A stretch of 64,000 bases of DNA from Cellulomonas fengjieae (GCF_018388465.1 NZ_CP074404.1:3658001-3722000), one strand, 5' to 3'; numbered from the stretch's first letter, positions 25,107-34,285 are shown. The notes: generated by a model not told the origin, from the sequence alone. Program-made: numbers and translations.

Positions 25107-26978
25107 GTGACCGACGCATCCTCCCGCCTCCCCCGTGTCCGCGCCTCGGAACTTGCCGGGCGTGGCTGGCTGAACACCGGGGGCAAGACCCTCACGCTCG
25201 CGGACCTGCGCGGCAAGATCGTCATCCTCGACTTCTGGACGTTCTGCTGCATCAACTGCCTGCACGTCCTGGACGAGCTGCGCGAGCTCGAGGAGCAGCA
25301 CCGCGACGTCCTGGTCATCGTCGGCGTGCACTCCCCGAAGTTCGTGCACGAGGCCGACCCGGTGGCGCTGGCGGCCGCCGTCGAGCGGTACGAGGTGCAC
25401 CACCCGGTGCTCGACGACCCCCAGCTGGTCACGTGGTCGGCGTACACGGCACGCGCGTGGCCGACGCTGGTCGTCATCGACCCCGAGGGCTACGTGGTGG
25501 CGCAGATGGCCGGCGAGGGCCACCAGCGCAACGTCGAGATCCTGGTCGGCGAGCTGGTCGCGGAGCACGAGGCCAAGGGCACGCTGCACCGCGGCGACGG
25601 ACCGTACGTCCCGCCCGCGCCGCGCGAGGGCACGCTCCGGTTCCCCGCCAAGGCGGTCGCCCTGCCGGACGGCCACCTGCTGGTCGCGGACGCCGGGCAC
25701 CACGGGCTGGCCGAGCTCGAGGCCGACGGAGAGACCCTGGTGCGGCGCATCGGCTCGGGCGAGCGCGGGCTGGTCGACGGGGGTCCCGACGAGGCACGGT
25801 TCAGCGAGCCCAACGGGTTGTGCCTGGTCCCCGACGAGCTGCGCCCCGTGCTCGGGTACGACGTGCTCGTCGCCGACACGGTCAACCACGCGCTGCGTGG
25901 CGTCCGGCTCGCCGACGGCACGGTGACCACCGTGGCCGGCACCGGCGAGCAGTACATGGTCGGCGCCTCGGACAACGTCCGCGCCGACCCCGCGCACGGA
26001 CCGGTGTCCCCGGCGCGGCGCCAGAAGCTGTCCTCCCCGTGGGACGTCACCTGGTCGCAGCCGCTGGGCGCCTTCGTCGTGGCCATGGCCGGCAACCACA
26101 CGCTGTGGGTGTTCGACGCGGTGCAGGGCTCGATCCAGCTGCTCGGCGGCACCATGAACGAGGGGCTGCTCGACGGACCGCTCGACGACGCCTGGTTCGC
26201 GCAGCCGTCCGGCCTCGCGGTCGCGGCCGACGAGACGATCTGGCTGGCCGACTCCGAGACGTCGGCGCTGCGTCGGGTGGACCCCGTGGACCGCACCGTG
26301 CACACCGTCGTCGGTGAGGGGCTGTTCGACTTCGGCCACCGCGACGGGGCCGCCGACCAGGCTCGCCTGCAGCACCCCCTCGGGGTCGCCGTCCTGCCCG
26401 ACGGCTCGGTGGTGGTCGCCGACACGTACAACGGTGCCGTCCGCCGGTACGCCGACGGCGAGGTGAGCACCCTCGCCACCGGCCTGGCCGAGCCGAGCGG
26501 GATCGTCGTGCTCGACGGGCCCACGCTGCTGGTGGTGGAGTCGGCCGCCCACCGGCTCACCCGGATCGCGCTGCCCGCGACCCTGGTGGGCGAGATCCTC
26601 GACTCCGGAAGCCACCGCACCCAGCGCCCGGTGACCGAGCTGTCGCCCGGCACGGTCCGGCTCGACGTGGTCTTCACCCCGGCGGCGGGACAGAAGTACG
26701 ACGACCGGTACGGCCCGTCGACCCGCCTGCAGGTCTCCTCGACCCCTCCCGGGCTGCTGCTGGAGGGCGCCGGCGACGACGTGCCCCTCGACCGCGTGCT
26801 GCGCCTCGACCCCTCGGTCCCGGAGGGCGTCCTGCACGTGACCGCGCACGCGGCCAGCTGCGATGCCGACCCCGCCATCGAGTACCCGGCCTGCCACCTC
26901 AACGCCCAGGACTGGGGCGTGCCGGTCCGGCTGGTCGAGGGCGCACCGGCCACGCTGACCCTGCCGCTGCACGGCTGA
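25107..26978 (+). CDS. NHLRC2-like thioredoxin/NHL-repeat protein
   Basis: A 623-residue three-part protein. A thioredoxin-like domain (about 15-160) carries IVILDFWTFCCINCLHVL with Cys48-Ile-Asn-Cys51 and an extra Cys47, then a cis-Pro-type WPTLVVIDPEG. A six-bladed NHL propeller (about 185-470) shows repeats such as ALPDGHLLVADAGHHGLAEL, LLVADTVNH-type and VLPDGSVVVADTYNGAVRRY. A C-terminal beta-domain follows. This is the layout of animal NHLRC2 and its bacterial relatives, whose role is unclear. There is no signal peptide. An in-frame GTG at 25092 is an alternative start. Confidence 0.88.
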   Translation: MTDASSRLPRVRASELAGRGWLNTGGKTLTLADLRGKIVILDFWTFCCINCLHVLDELRELEEQHRDVLVIVGVHSPKFVHEADPVALAAAVERYEVHHPVLDDPQLVTWSAYTARAWPTLVVIDPEGYVVAQMAGEGHQRNVEILVGELVAEHEAKGTLHRGDGPYVPPAPREGTLRFPAKAVALPDGHLLVADAGHHGLAELEADGETLVRRIGSGERGLVDGGPDEARFSEPNGLCLVPDELRPVLGYDVLVADTVNHALRGVRLADGTVTTVAGTGEQYMVGASDNVRADPAHGPVSPARRQKLSSPWDVTWSQPLGAFVVAMAGNHTLWVFDAVQGSIQLLGGTMNEGLLDGPLDDAWFAQPSGLAVAADETIWLADSETSALRRVDPVDRTVHTVVGEGLFDFGHRDGAADQARLQHPLGVAVLPDGSVVVADTYNGAVRRYADGEVSTLATGLAEPSGIVVLDGPTLLVVESAAHRLTRIALPATLVGEILDSGSHRTQRPVTELSPGTVRLDVVFTPAAGQKYDDRYGPSTRLQVSSTPPGLLLEGAGDDVPLDRVLRLDPSVPEGVLHVTAHAASCDADPAIEYPACHLNAQDWGVPVRLVEGAPATLTLPLHG

Positions 26979-26996
26979 GGGGCGCCGAACGGGGGC

Positions 26997-28424
26997 TCAG
27001 CGCGCCCCGAGGACCGCCACGGCGGCGAGCGCGTCGAGCGAGGTGGCGACGATCTCCCCCGTGGCGGCCGTCGCGGACATGCCGACCTCCACCTGCCACA
27101 GCCCGTGGATGACGACGGCCGTCGACGACTCGACGCCCAGCTCGGCGGGGCTGCCCCCGCGCGCGACGGCGGCGGGCGGGTCGTCGGCGCTGCGCCGGGT
27201 GAGCACGGCCCACGCCGAACCGCCCAGCGTCTCCGTGGCCGCGGCCGCGAACGCGCACAGGCGTGGGACGACACCGGACTGCGCGGCCACGATCGCGGCG
27301 GTACCGGCGACGAGCACCCGTTCCGCGGTCACCGCGGGGTCGGCCGCAGCCGGCGCCGCCGCGCGCAGCGTGCGCGCCCGGGCCCGCTTGGCCTTGTACT
27401 GCGCGGTGTCGGCCTGGCGGAACAGGTGCCGCGCGGACACCGACCCCGTGACCGCGGTGGAAGCGATCCCGTAGGAGATGGCGGCGCCGTGGGGCAGGGG
27501 GAACTCGGCGATGGTCGCGGCCATGACCTCCGCCACCTCGGCGCGCCGACGGCCGACGGTGACCAGGCAGAACTCGTCGCCGCCGATGCGTGCCGCGGTC
27601 GACCCCGGCAGCGCGGCCGACGCCCGGCTCAGGACGTCCGCGACCGAGCGCAGCAGGTCGTCGCCGGTGTCGTGGCCGAGCTCGTCGTTGACCCGCTTGA
27701 GGCCGTCGACGTCGCACATGACGATGCAGGTCTCGTAGCCGGAGTCGAGCGCGGCCTCCGCCTCGGCGTCGGCGATGCGGCGGTTGGCCAGGCCCGTCAG
27801 GGGGTCGTCCGCGACGAGGTGGCGGACCTGCGCCTCGAGGTCCACACGCGCGATCGCACCGGCGGCGAGCGCCGCGAGCACCTCCGCGCGCGCGACGTCG
27901 TCGATCCGGAACGGCGGACCGGGGCGTGAGCGGACGGCATGGATCTGCCCCCAGACGCTGCCGTTGACCACCACCGGCGAGGCCAGCGCACTGACGGAGT
28001 CCAGCTCGCGCAGGGTCTCGACCTCCACCGGGTCGCCCGCGTCGGGGTCCCCCGGCGCCGTCGGCTCGTCGTGGACGGTGCGGGCGTGCGCCACCCAGCT
28101 GGCGCGGTCGCGGATCAGGGTCCGCAGGGCGGGCCGGTCGTCCGCACGATAGGACGCGCGGACCAGCCACACCACGCGCGGATCGACCGGCGCCGGCTCG
28201 ATCACGACGGTGCGCAGCGTGTCCTGCTGGATGCGGCCGAACGTGACGTGCCGTGCGCCCAGGACCTCGAGCGCGACCGAGGCGGCGACCTGCGCGACCT
28301 CGTCGATCGAGCGGCAGCGGTCCAGGCGGTGGGCTGCCATGGCGAGCGCGCGCACGCCGAGGGTGGCCGCGGCGGACCTGCTGTCCGCGCGCGCACCCTC
28401 GGCTGCCGTGCCGCGACGCGTCAC
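26997..28424 (-). CDS. GAF-GGDEF diguanylate cyclase
   Basis: A 475-residue cytoplasmic protein. A GAF-like sensor (about 30-195; VAQVAASVALEVLGARHVTF, ALASPVVVNGSVWGQIHAVR) precedes a full GGDEF domain: DDPLTGLANRR, the metal site CDVDGLKRVNDELGHDTGDD and ARIGGDEFCLVTVG. The catalytic GGDEF is intact, so cyclic di-GMP synthesis is expected. The RxxD inhibitory site that should lie five residues before GGDEF is absent. A C-terminal second GAF-like region of about 110 residues follows. It is convergent with the NHLRC2-like gene. Confidence 0.88.
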   Translation of the reverse strand: MTRRGTAAEGARADSRSAAATLGVRALAMAAHRLDRCRSIDEVAQVAASVALEVLGARHVTFGRIQQDTLRTVVIEPAPVDPRVVWLVRASYRADDRPALRTLIRDRASWVAHARTVHDEPTAPGDPDAGDPVEVETLRELDSVSALASPVVVNGSVWGQIHAVRSRPGPPFRIDDVARAEVLAALAAGAIARVDLEAQVRHLVADDPLTGLANRRIADAEAEAALDSGYETCIVMCDVDGLKRVNDELGHDTGDDLLRSVADVLSRASAALPGSTAARIGGDEFCLVTVGRRRAEVAEVMAATIAEFPLPHGAAISYGIASTAVTGSVSARHLFRQADTAQYKAKRARARTLRAAAPAAADPAVTAERVLVAGTAAIVAAQSGVVPRLCAFAAAATETLGGSAWAVLTRRSADDPPAAVARGGSPAELGVESSTAVVIHGLWQVEVGMSATAATGEIVATSLDALAAVAVLGAR

Positions 28425-28543
28425 GGTGCCATCATCGACCCTCGGTCCGTCCTGGAGCGACGCAGACGGATGAGAGGTGCGTGAGATCACCCGTCTGGGT
28501 TGGGGCAACCGGGCGTCCGCCGGCGCACTCGGGTGTATCGGCA

Positions 28544-29191
28544 TCATCGGACGTGCGCGGCGCCGAGCTCGGCGAACACGTCCGCGTTGAGGCGGAACGC
28601 GTAGCGCGCCTCCTCGACCACGGCCACGCGCTGCTCGTCGTCGAGGGGGATGGCGTCCAGACGCTCGCGGTAGACGTCCTTGAACGGCTTGAGCTTGTGG
28701 ATCTGCGGGAAGTCGTAGAACGAGATGCCGTCCGACGTGAAGCCGTAGTGGCGCTGCAGCATGCGCTTGATGATCTGTCCGCCGGACAGGTCACCGAGGT
28801 AGCGGGTGTACGCGTGGGCGGCGTACCGGGGCAGCGAGTCCCCGGTCTGCACGAGCCGGTCGACGTAGACCTGCGTGGCGGGCAGGACCCGGATCCGCGT
28901 CCGCCAGCCGGGGCCGTACAGGTGCGCGAGGTCCTGCTCGATGGCGGGCACCCGCGTGAGCTCGGCGAAGACCAGGCCGCCGTCGTCCTCGAGCCGGGCG
29001 CCGGCAGCCTCGAGCGCGGTGTAGACCGCCAGCTGCTGGGCCGCCAGGTCGGCGTACGCGGCACGGTCCAGGCCGCCGCTCATGAGCTGCTCGACGAACC
29101 CGGAGCTCTCGGCCGTCTCGTGCTCGCCGCGCGTCCCCTCCCGCAGAGCGACGGAGAGCGGGACGACCTGCGGAACGGCGATGGCGGTCAC
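28544..29191 (-). CDS. hmuO: Heme oxygenase (biliverdin-producing)
   Basis: A 215-residue heme oxygenase of the HmuO/HO-1 fold. It opens heme to biliverdin, CO and ferrous iron. The proximal heme ligand is His24 in LREGTRGEHETAESSGFV, and the distal helix is AHAYTRYLGDLSGGQIIKRM, whose glycines bend over the heme. The GTG at 29191 follows GGGAG at good distance and was chosen over an upstream ATG. A DtxR/IdeR-like iron box covers its promoter, predicting expression under iron limitation. Downstream is about 110 bases before the cyclase start, with no other gene. Confidence 0.95.
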   Translation of the reverse strand: MTAIAVPQVVPLSVALREGTRGEHETAESSGFVEQLMSGGLDRAAYADLAAQQLAVYTALEAAGARLEDDGGLVFAELTRVPAIEQDLAHLYGPGWRTRIRVLPATQVYVDRLVQTGDSLPRYAAHAYTRYLGDLSGGQIIKRMLQRHYGFTSDGISFYDFPQIHKLKPFKDVYRERLDAIPLDDEQRVAVVEEARYAFRLNADVFAELGAAHVR

Positions 29192-29237
29192 GGGACTCCC
29201 TGGGTGCTGACGAGATGTCACGAAACCATAGCGGAGG

Positions 29238-29256
29238 TTAGGTGCGCCTACCCTGC
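29238..29256. promoter_or_regulatory. DtxR/IdeR-type iron box in the heme oxygenase promoter
   Basis: TTAGGTGCGCCTACCCTGC agrees with 13 of 19 positions of the iron-box consensus TTAGGTTAGGCTAACCTAA. It lies directly upstream of a minus-strand -10-like TATGGT (29225-29230), where it would cover the -35 region. This is the expected place for iron-dependent repression. Confidence 0.55.
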
Positions 29257-29272
29257 GGTGCGGACGGGGGCG

Positions 29273-29488
29273 TCAGGCGCTGGCGCGGATGGTGCCGACC
29301 ACGCGCACCCGCACGTCCACCCCGTCGACGGCCCCGGGCAGGTCCGGGCCGGGTTCGTGGGACATGTTCACCTGGAGCTGGTACCCGTCGGCGGACCGGG
29401 CGATGCCGATGCCGCGCACGTCGGAGCGGCCCTTCAACCTGGTGCGCAGGTGCTCTTTCGCTGCCCTGGCCTGCTCGAGGTCCGCCAC
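29273..29488 (-). CDS. Small protein related to the N-terminal domain of the adjacent protease
   Basis: A 71-residue soluble protein: MADLEQARAAKEHLRTRLKG, RSDVRGIGIARSADGYQLQV, VDGVDVRVRVVGTIRASA. Its 'helix - GIGIA...DGYQLQV...VDVRVRVVGTI' pattern repeats in the N-terminal 100 residues of the neighbouring protease (ALAIGLAPQPDGSYVLAVRY ... DVDVRRTGRIRTL). It looks like a stand-alone copy of that domain, a possible inhibitor, pro-domain or chaperone (inference). The start is a GTG. It lies 42 bases after the protease gene, same strand. Confidence 0.65.
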   Translation of the reverse strand: MADLEQARAAKEHLRTRLKGRSDVRGIGIARSADGYQLQVNMSHEPGPDLPGAVDGVDVRVRVVGTIRASA

Positions 29489-29530
29489 GTGTCCCGCTTC
29501 CCGCCGGCCGACGGCCGCGAGGAGCCGGTC

Positions 29531-30526
29531 TCAGACCAGCGTGACCCCGAGAGCGTCCAGGACGGCATCGATGGGGTTGATGTACGTCAACCCGGTGCCA
29601 TTGTCGCCCCCCGACTCCGAGCCTGCAAAGAGCAGTCCCAGCGCGACCCCGTCCTCGCGGTACACGAGGGCCCCGGAGTCGCCTCCGCGGGAGAACGGGC
29701 CGCTGCCCGTGGACTCGACCTCGATCTGGTTGTCGAACCGGATCTCCCCGAGCTCCTCGCCGTACCCGACCACCACGTCGTCCAGCTCGATCGCCGTCAC
29801 GCGCCCACGCGTGACGGACGTGGTGCGGCCGATCTTGGCGACCTCCTCGCCGCCGAGCGCCACGGCCGTGGTGGTGATGCGCCCCACCGGGTAGCGCGGG
29901 TCCACCTCCTGGTCGTCCAGCAGCGCGATCGCGCAGTCGACGGTCGCGTCCCGCTCCGCGTCCAGGTCCACCCGGGCGGCGAGCGTGCCGACCCGGTCGC
30001 GCGGGGCCTGGCCGCCGTCCGCCGGGCCGGGCTGCACGATCACGTCGCCGACCCTCGCCCGCGGCGACCCGGACAGCACGTGGTAGTTGGACAGCGCGTG
30101 GACGACCCCGTCCTTGTGCACGAACGCACCCAGCGTCCCGGCGGTGACGTCCACGTGGGCGATCGAGATCCCGGGGCGCAGCGGGCGCGTGCGGCCGGTC
30201 TCGCCCAACGCACGCGCGGTGACGACCGGCGGGCGCGGGCGCACCTTCGACGGGTCGTCGGCCAGCGTCCGGATCCGGCCCGTACGGCGCACGTCGACGT
30301 CCTGCCCCACCTCGGCGACGAGCTTGCGCGCGACGCTGCGGACCGAGGGCAGGCCCAGGCGGTATCGGACCGCGAGCACGTACGACCCGTCCGGCTGCGG
30401 CGCCAGACCGATGGCCAGCGCCGGCTCCCCACCGGTGACCTCGGACGGCCGCACCAGCTGCGCGGTGAGCTCACGGGCGTAGTCGATCGCCTGCGCCTTG
30501 GTCTCGCGTGCCTTGCGGTGGTCCAT
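29531..30526 (-). CDS. Trypsin-fold serine protease (Nal1-like)
   Basis: A 331-residue protein. The N-terminal 100 residues form a predicted pro/regulatory domain also found alone in the next gene. The rest has a chymotrypsin-like triad: His in VVHALSNYHVLSG, Asp in ERDATVDCAIALLDD, and Ser in GPFSRGGDSGALVYREDG. The motif spacing resembles Nal1-like proteases of bacteria and plants. No signal peptide is visible, so it is likely cytoplasmic or exported by another route. It lies 76 bases downstream of the paired ABC exporters on the same strand. Confidence 0.8.
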   Translation of the reverse strand: MDHRKARETKAQAIDYARELTAQLVRPSEVTGGEPALAIGLAPQPDGSYVLAVRYRLGLPSVRSVARKLVAEVGQDVDVRRTGRIRTLADDPSKVRPRPPVVTARALGETGRTRPLRPGISIAHVDVTAGTLGAFVHKDGVVHALSNYHVLSGSPRARVGDVIVQPGPADGGQAPRDRVGTLAARVDLDAERDATVDCAIALLDDQEVDPRYPVGRITTTAVALGGEEVAKIGRTTSVTRGRVTAIELDDVVVGYGEELGEIRFDNQIEVESTGSGPFSRGGDSGALVYREDGVALGLLFAGSESGGDNGTGLTYINPIDAVLDALGVTLV

Positions 30527-30602
30527 GGGGCTCCCCTGGGTCGGACGTCCGGAACCCCGGAGCGGTGCAAGTCTGCCGCCCGGCGCCCACACGCGCAGGG
30601 CG

Positions 30603-32390
30603 TCAGCGGTACGCGGCGGCCTGGATCCCGAACAGCTCGGCGTACAGCCCGTCGGCCGCCACGAGGTCCTCGTGCGAGCCCGCCTCGACGACCCGGTGGT
30701 CGGCCACGACCAGGATGAGGTCGGCCATGCGCACGGTGGAGAACCGGTGGGAGACCAGCACGGTCACCGCGCCCGTCGTCGCGCCCACCGCCTTCGCGTG
30801 CGCCGCGTACCGCTCGTACAGGTCGTGCTCGGCCTGGGCGTCGAGCGCCGAGGTGGGCTCGTCCAGGACCACGAGCAGCGGCTGCTCGCGCATCATCGCG
30901 CGGCCGAGCGCGAGCTTCTGCCACTGCCCGCCCGACAGCTGGGCGCCGTCCGCGTGCGTGGTGCCCAGCTGGGTGTCGAGGCCGTCCTCGAGGCGCGCGA
31001 GCACGTCGGAGGAGTGCGCGCGCTCCAGCGCCCCCAGCACGGCCTCGTCGGAGTCGATCCGGGGCAGGTCGCCCACGCCGACGTTCTGCCGGGCCAGCAG
31101 CTCGAACCGGCAGAAGTCCTGGAAGCCGGCCGCCGTGCGGTCGCGCCAGCCGACCGGGTCCAGGTCGTGCAGGTCGACGCCGTCCACGGTGATCGTCCCC
31201 GTGCTCGGGGCGTAGAACCGGCACAGGAGCTTGACCAGCGTGGTCTTGCCGGCGCCGTTCTCGCCCACGATCGCGATGCTGGTGCCGGCGGGCAGCACCA
31301 GGTCGACCCCCTCGATGACGGGCGCGTCGGTGCCGGGATAGGTGAACGAGACGCCGTCGAACCGGATGCCGTCGCGCAGCACGTCGGGCGCCGGGACGCC
31401 CGCCCCGGCGACGCTCTGTGCGCGGACCACGGACCGCATCCAGGCGAGGTCCGTCATGCTCCGGGCCGCGCGCTGCAGCTGCTGCAGGATGGTGACGGCG
31501 GCCGTGACCTGCTGGTTCACCTGCGACGCGAGGGTGATGACGAGGACCACGTCGCCGACGCTGCGGCGACCGGCCACCGCGTCCCGCAGCACCAGCAGCG
31601 TCGCGGCGACGTAGGCCACGGCGAACGCCAGCTGTCCGGTCGCGCGCAGGGCGTCGGCGCGCACCTCGCCCGCCCACAGGATCGCGGTCGCGGCGTCCCA
31701 GGACCGGGCCAGCCGGGACCGGACCTCCTCGCCCAGCCCGCACGTGCGCAGCTCCTTCGCGGCCGACGCGTCGAGCGACAGGACGAACAGGTGCCGCGCC
31801 CGGCGGTTGTCGGTCGCGGCGGCGGCGCGCGCGGCACCCAGGACGTTCTCCGCGCGGCGGCCGAGGGCCAGCGGCGGCAGGGCGGCGAGCGGCAGCAGGA
31901 GCAGCCACGGGTTGAGCTGCGCGAGCAGGACCCCGGTGATGACCAGCGCCACGCCCAGCCCGATCGCGGACAGCAGCGCCTGCATCGACCCCCATCCCGA
32001 CCGGCTGAGCTCGGTACGCAGCACCTGGAGCCGGTCGGCGTACTCCGGGCGCTCGTGGTGCTCGATCCCCGCCGAGTCGTGCGAGAGCGCGATGAGGTCC
32101 TGCTCGAGCCGCATGATCGCCGCGTCGCCGAGCTCGAAGTAGTAGATGTGCGCGAAGTGCCCGGCGGTCAGCGCGGCGACGATCGTCACCGCGACCAGCA
32201 CGGCGGCGAGCGTGGCACGCCGCACGTCCCCCGCCAGCGCGGCATCGGTCAGGGTGGCGAGCGCGGGGGCCGCCAGTGGCAGCGCCACCGACTGCACCAC
32301 CATCAGCACCGCGGAGAGGGTCAGCTTGCCGGGGCTGATGCTGCCCGCGAGCCGCAGCAGCGCCCAGCTGCCCTGCAGGGTCTGCTTCAC
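30603..32390 (-). CDS. ABC exporter half-transporter (second of pair)
   Basis: A 595-residue fusion of a six-helix exporter membrane domain (about 1-330, starting LTLSAVLMVVQSVALPLAAP) and an ATPase domain. Walker A is IVGENGAGKTTLVKLL, the signature LSGGQWQKLALGRAMM, Walker B LLVVLDEPTSALDAQ, with the switch His in LVSHRFSTVRMAD; all are intact. The GxNGAGKTT Walker variant is common in actinobacterial peptide/lantibiotic-type half-exporters (RamA/RamB-like). The GTG start overlaps the stop of the partner gene (GTGA), so a heterodimer is expected. No precursor peptide or modification enzyme is near. Confidence 0.9.
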   Translation of the reverse strand: MKQTLQGSWALLRLAGSISPGKLTLSAVLMVVQSVALPLAAPALATLTDAALAGDVRRATLAAVLVAVTIVAALTAGHFAHIYYFELGDAAIMRLEQDLIALSHDSAGIEHHERPEYADRLQVLRTELSRSGWGSMQALLSAIGLGVALVITGVLLAQLNPWLLLLPLAALPPLALGRRAENVLGAARAAAATDNRRARHLFVLSLDASAAKELRTCGLGEEVRSRLARSWDAATAILWAGEVRADALRATGQLAFAVAYVAATLLVLRDAVAGRRSVGDVVLVITLASQVNQQVTAAVTILQQLQRAARSMTDLAWMRSVVRAQSVAGAGVPAPDVLRDGIRFDGVSFTYPGTDAPVIEGVDLVLPAGTSIAIVGENGAGKTTLVKLLCRFYAPSTGTITVDGVDLHDLDPVGWRDRTAAGFQDFCRFELLARQNVGVGDLPRIDSDEAVLGALERAHSSDVLARLEDGLDTQLGTTHADGAQLSGGQWQKLALGRAMMREQPLLVVLDEPTSALDAQAEHDLYERYAAHAKAVGATTGAVTVLVSHRFSTVRMADLILVVADHRVVEAGSHEDLVAADGLYAELFGIQAAAYR

Positions 32391-34285
32391 GAATCCACCT
32401 CGTTCCCGTCGGCGTCCAGTCCCGCCGCGAACCGCTCGGCCTGCAGCCGGAACAGCCGGGCGTAGTGCCCGTCGGCGGCGACGAGCTCGTCGTGCGTGCC
32501 CTGCTCGACCACGCGGCCGGCATCGATCACGACGATCCGGTCCGCCCGCCGCACGCTGGAGAACCGGTGCGAGATGAGCACCGACGTGACGCCGCGGGTG
32601 AGCTCGACGAACCGGTCGAAGAACTCGGCCTCGGCCCGGACGTCGAGCGCCGAGGTCGGCTCGTCCAGCACCAGGACGCGGGCGCCGGCCTCGAGCGCGT
32701 ACAGCGAGCGCGCGATGGCGATCCGCTGCCACTGGCCGCCGGACAGGTCCGCACCACCCTCGTAGGCCCGCGACAGCGTCGTGTCGAAGCCGGCCGGGAG
32801 CGCGTCGACGACGTCGGCGACGGCCGCCCGCTCGGCCACGCGCCGCAGCACCGCGTCCTGCCGCGGGGCGTGCACGGCGCCGACCGCGATGTTGTCCGCG
32901 GCGGACAGCTCGTACCGCACGAAGTCCTGGAAGACCACGCTGACGTGCCGGCGCCACGAGGCGGCGTCGAGGTCCGCCAGGTCGGTGCCGTCCACGGTCA
33001 GGCGCCCGGCGGTCGGTTCGTGCAGCCGCGTGAGCAGCTTGACCAGCGTCGTCTTGCCTGCGCCGTTCACGCCGACGATCGCCGTGGACAGTCCCGCGGG
33101 CAGCTCCAGGTCGAGGCGGTCGAGCACCAGCCGGCTGCTGCCGGGGTACGCGAACGACACGCCCTCGAACCTCAGCGACGACTCGGGTGCCCCCGCCGGG
33201 ACCGGCAGGCCGGTGCCCGCGCCGGGGAGCCGGGCCTCCGCCTCCGCCATGCGGTGGTCGAACTCGGCCAGCGCCGTGACGGCCTGCATCCCGTACTGCG
33301 TCTGGACGTCCGACTCCGGGTAGTACTCGCCGAGCGCGATGGCGGCGACCACGGACTGGATGCCGAGCGCCAGCGCGGTGAGCGTGATGTCGCCGGCCGA
33401 GGCGGACCGGGCGATCGACACGAGGACCGCCGCGCTGATCCCCAGCCCGATCGCCGTGTAGACGAGGTACGGCACCAGGTAGATCTGACGGCGGCGGGCG
33501 GCGACCGGGCCGAGCATGCGCTCCGTCGCGTCCGTGTACTCGTCGGTGAACCACCCCGCCAGACCGAAGACCCGCATCTCCTTGGCGGCGTCGGGTCCCA
33601 TGGCGACCTCGCGCAGGTACGTCGAGCGCCGGCGGAAACCCACGACGTCCTTCCACACCTGCGAGTACCGGCGCAGGCCGCCGCGCTGCCCGTACCGGAA
33701 CACCATCGTGGCCACGACCACCGCCGCGGCGGCCGGCCAGGAGACGACGACGCCGAGGATCGTGGCGAACCCCGCGAGCTGGACGTACCGGGCGATCAGC
33801 GCCAGCAGGCCCGCCGCGGCCGCACCCGGGCTGCGGAAGTCGGCCTCGATCTCGCGCGTGGCCTCGGCGAGCGCATCGAGGGTCGCCTGGTCCTCCATCG
33901 GCGCGATGCTGGTGGACCGCAGCGCGATCCGCAGCGCCCGGTCCCGCAGGTCGCCGTCGATGCGTCGCTGCATCCGCACCCCGAGCGCGGTCTGCAGCGG
34001 CGCGAGCACCTGCCGCGCGAGGAAGAGGACCGCGGCCAGCACGAAGGTCCGCACCAGGTCGCCCCACGCGGCCGACCCGGTGCCGCCGTCGACTGCCGCG
34101 GGTACCTGCCCGACCACCACGCTCGTGGCCAGGACGAACGCCACCGGCAGGAGGCCCAGCACCACGTCGAGCAGCGCGAGACCGAGCACCAGGGCGGGAC
34201 CCGCCGACGGCAGCAGGCGCAGGATGCCCGCGCGAGGGACCACGGCGCTGCGGTACCAGGACCTGAGCATGGGCACGGCGGGCAC
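32387..34285 (-). CDS. ABC exporter half-transporter (first of pair)
   Basis: A 632-residue exporter half-transporter. The membrane domain occupies about 1-340 (GPALVLGLALLDVVLGLLPV, LVRTFVLAAVLFLARQVLAP). The ATPase domain has IVGVNGAGKTTLVKLLTRL, DLSGGQWQRIAIARSLY and VLVLDEPTSALDVRAEAEFF; both nucleotide sites of the pair look functional. Three nearby start codons exist. The GTG at 34285 was chosen because AAGGAG precedes it by 5 bases, while the ATG at 34270 has no such site. It is 58 bases downstream of the WYL regulator stop. Confidence 0.9.
   Translation of the reverse strand: MPAVPMLRSWYRSAVVPRAGILRLLPSAGPALVLGLALLDVVLGLLPVAFVLATSVVVGQVPAAVDGGTGSAAWGDLVRTFVLAAVLFLARQVLAPLQTALGVRMQRRIDGDLRDRALRIALRSTSIAPMEDQATLDALAEATREIEADFRSPGAAAAGLLALIARYVQLAGFATILGVVVSWPAAAAVVVATMVFRYGQRGGLRRYSQVWKDVVGFRRRSTYLREVAMGPDAAKEMRVFGLAGWFTDEYTDATERMLGPVAARRRQIYLVPYLVYTAIGLGISAAVLVSIARSASAGDITLTALALGIQSVVAAIALGEYYPESDVQTQYGMQAVTALAEFDHRMAEAEARLPGAGTGLPVPAGAPESSLRFEGVSFAYPGSSRLVLDRLDLELPAGLSTAIVGVNGAGKTTLVKLLTRLHEPTAGRLTVDGTDLADLDAASWRRHVSVVFQDFVRYELSAADNIAVGAVHAPRQDAVLRRVAERAAVADVVDALPAGFDTTLSRAYEGGADLSGGQWQRIAIARSLYALEAGARVLVLDEPTSALDVRAEAEFFDRFVELTRGVTSVLISHRFSSVRRADRIVVIDAGRVVEQGTHDELVAADGHYARLFRLQAERFAAGLDADGNEVDS

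Noticed and set aside
30603-34285. Lanthipeptide gene cluster
   Set aside because: The ABC pair is RamA/RamB-like, but no precursor peptide, lanthipeptide synthetase or other modification enzyme is present.
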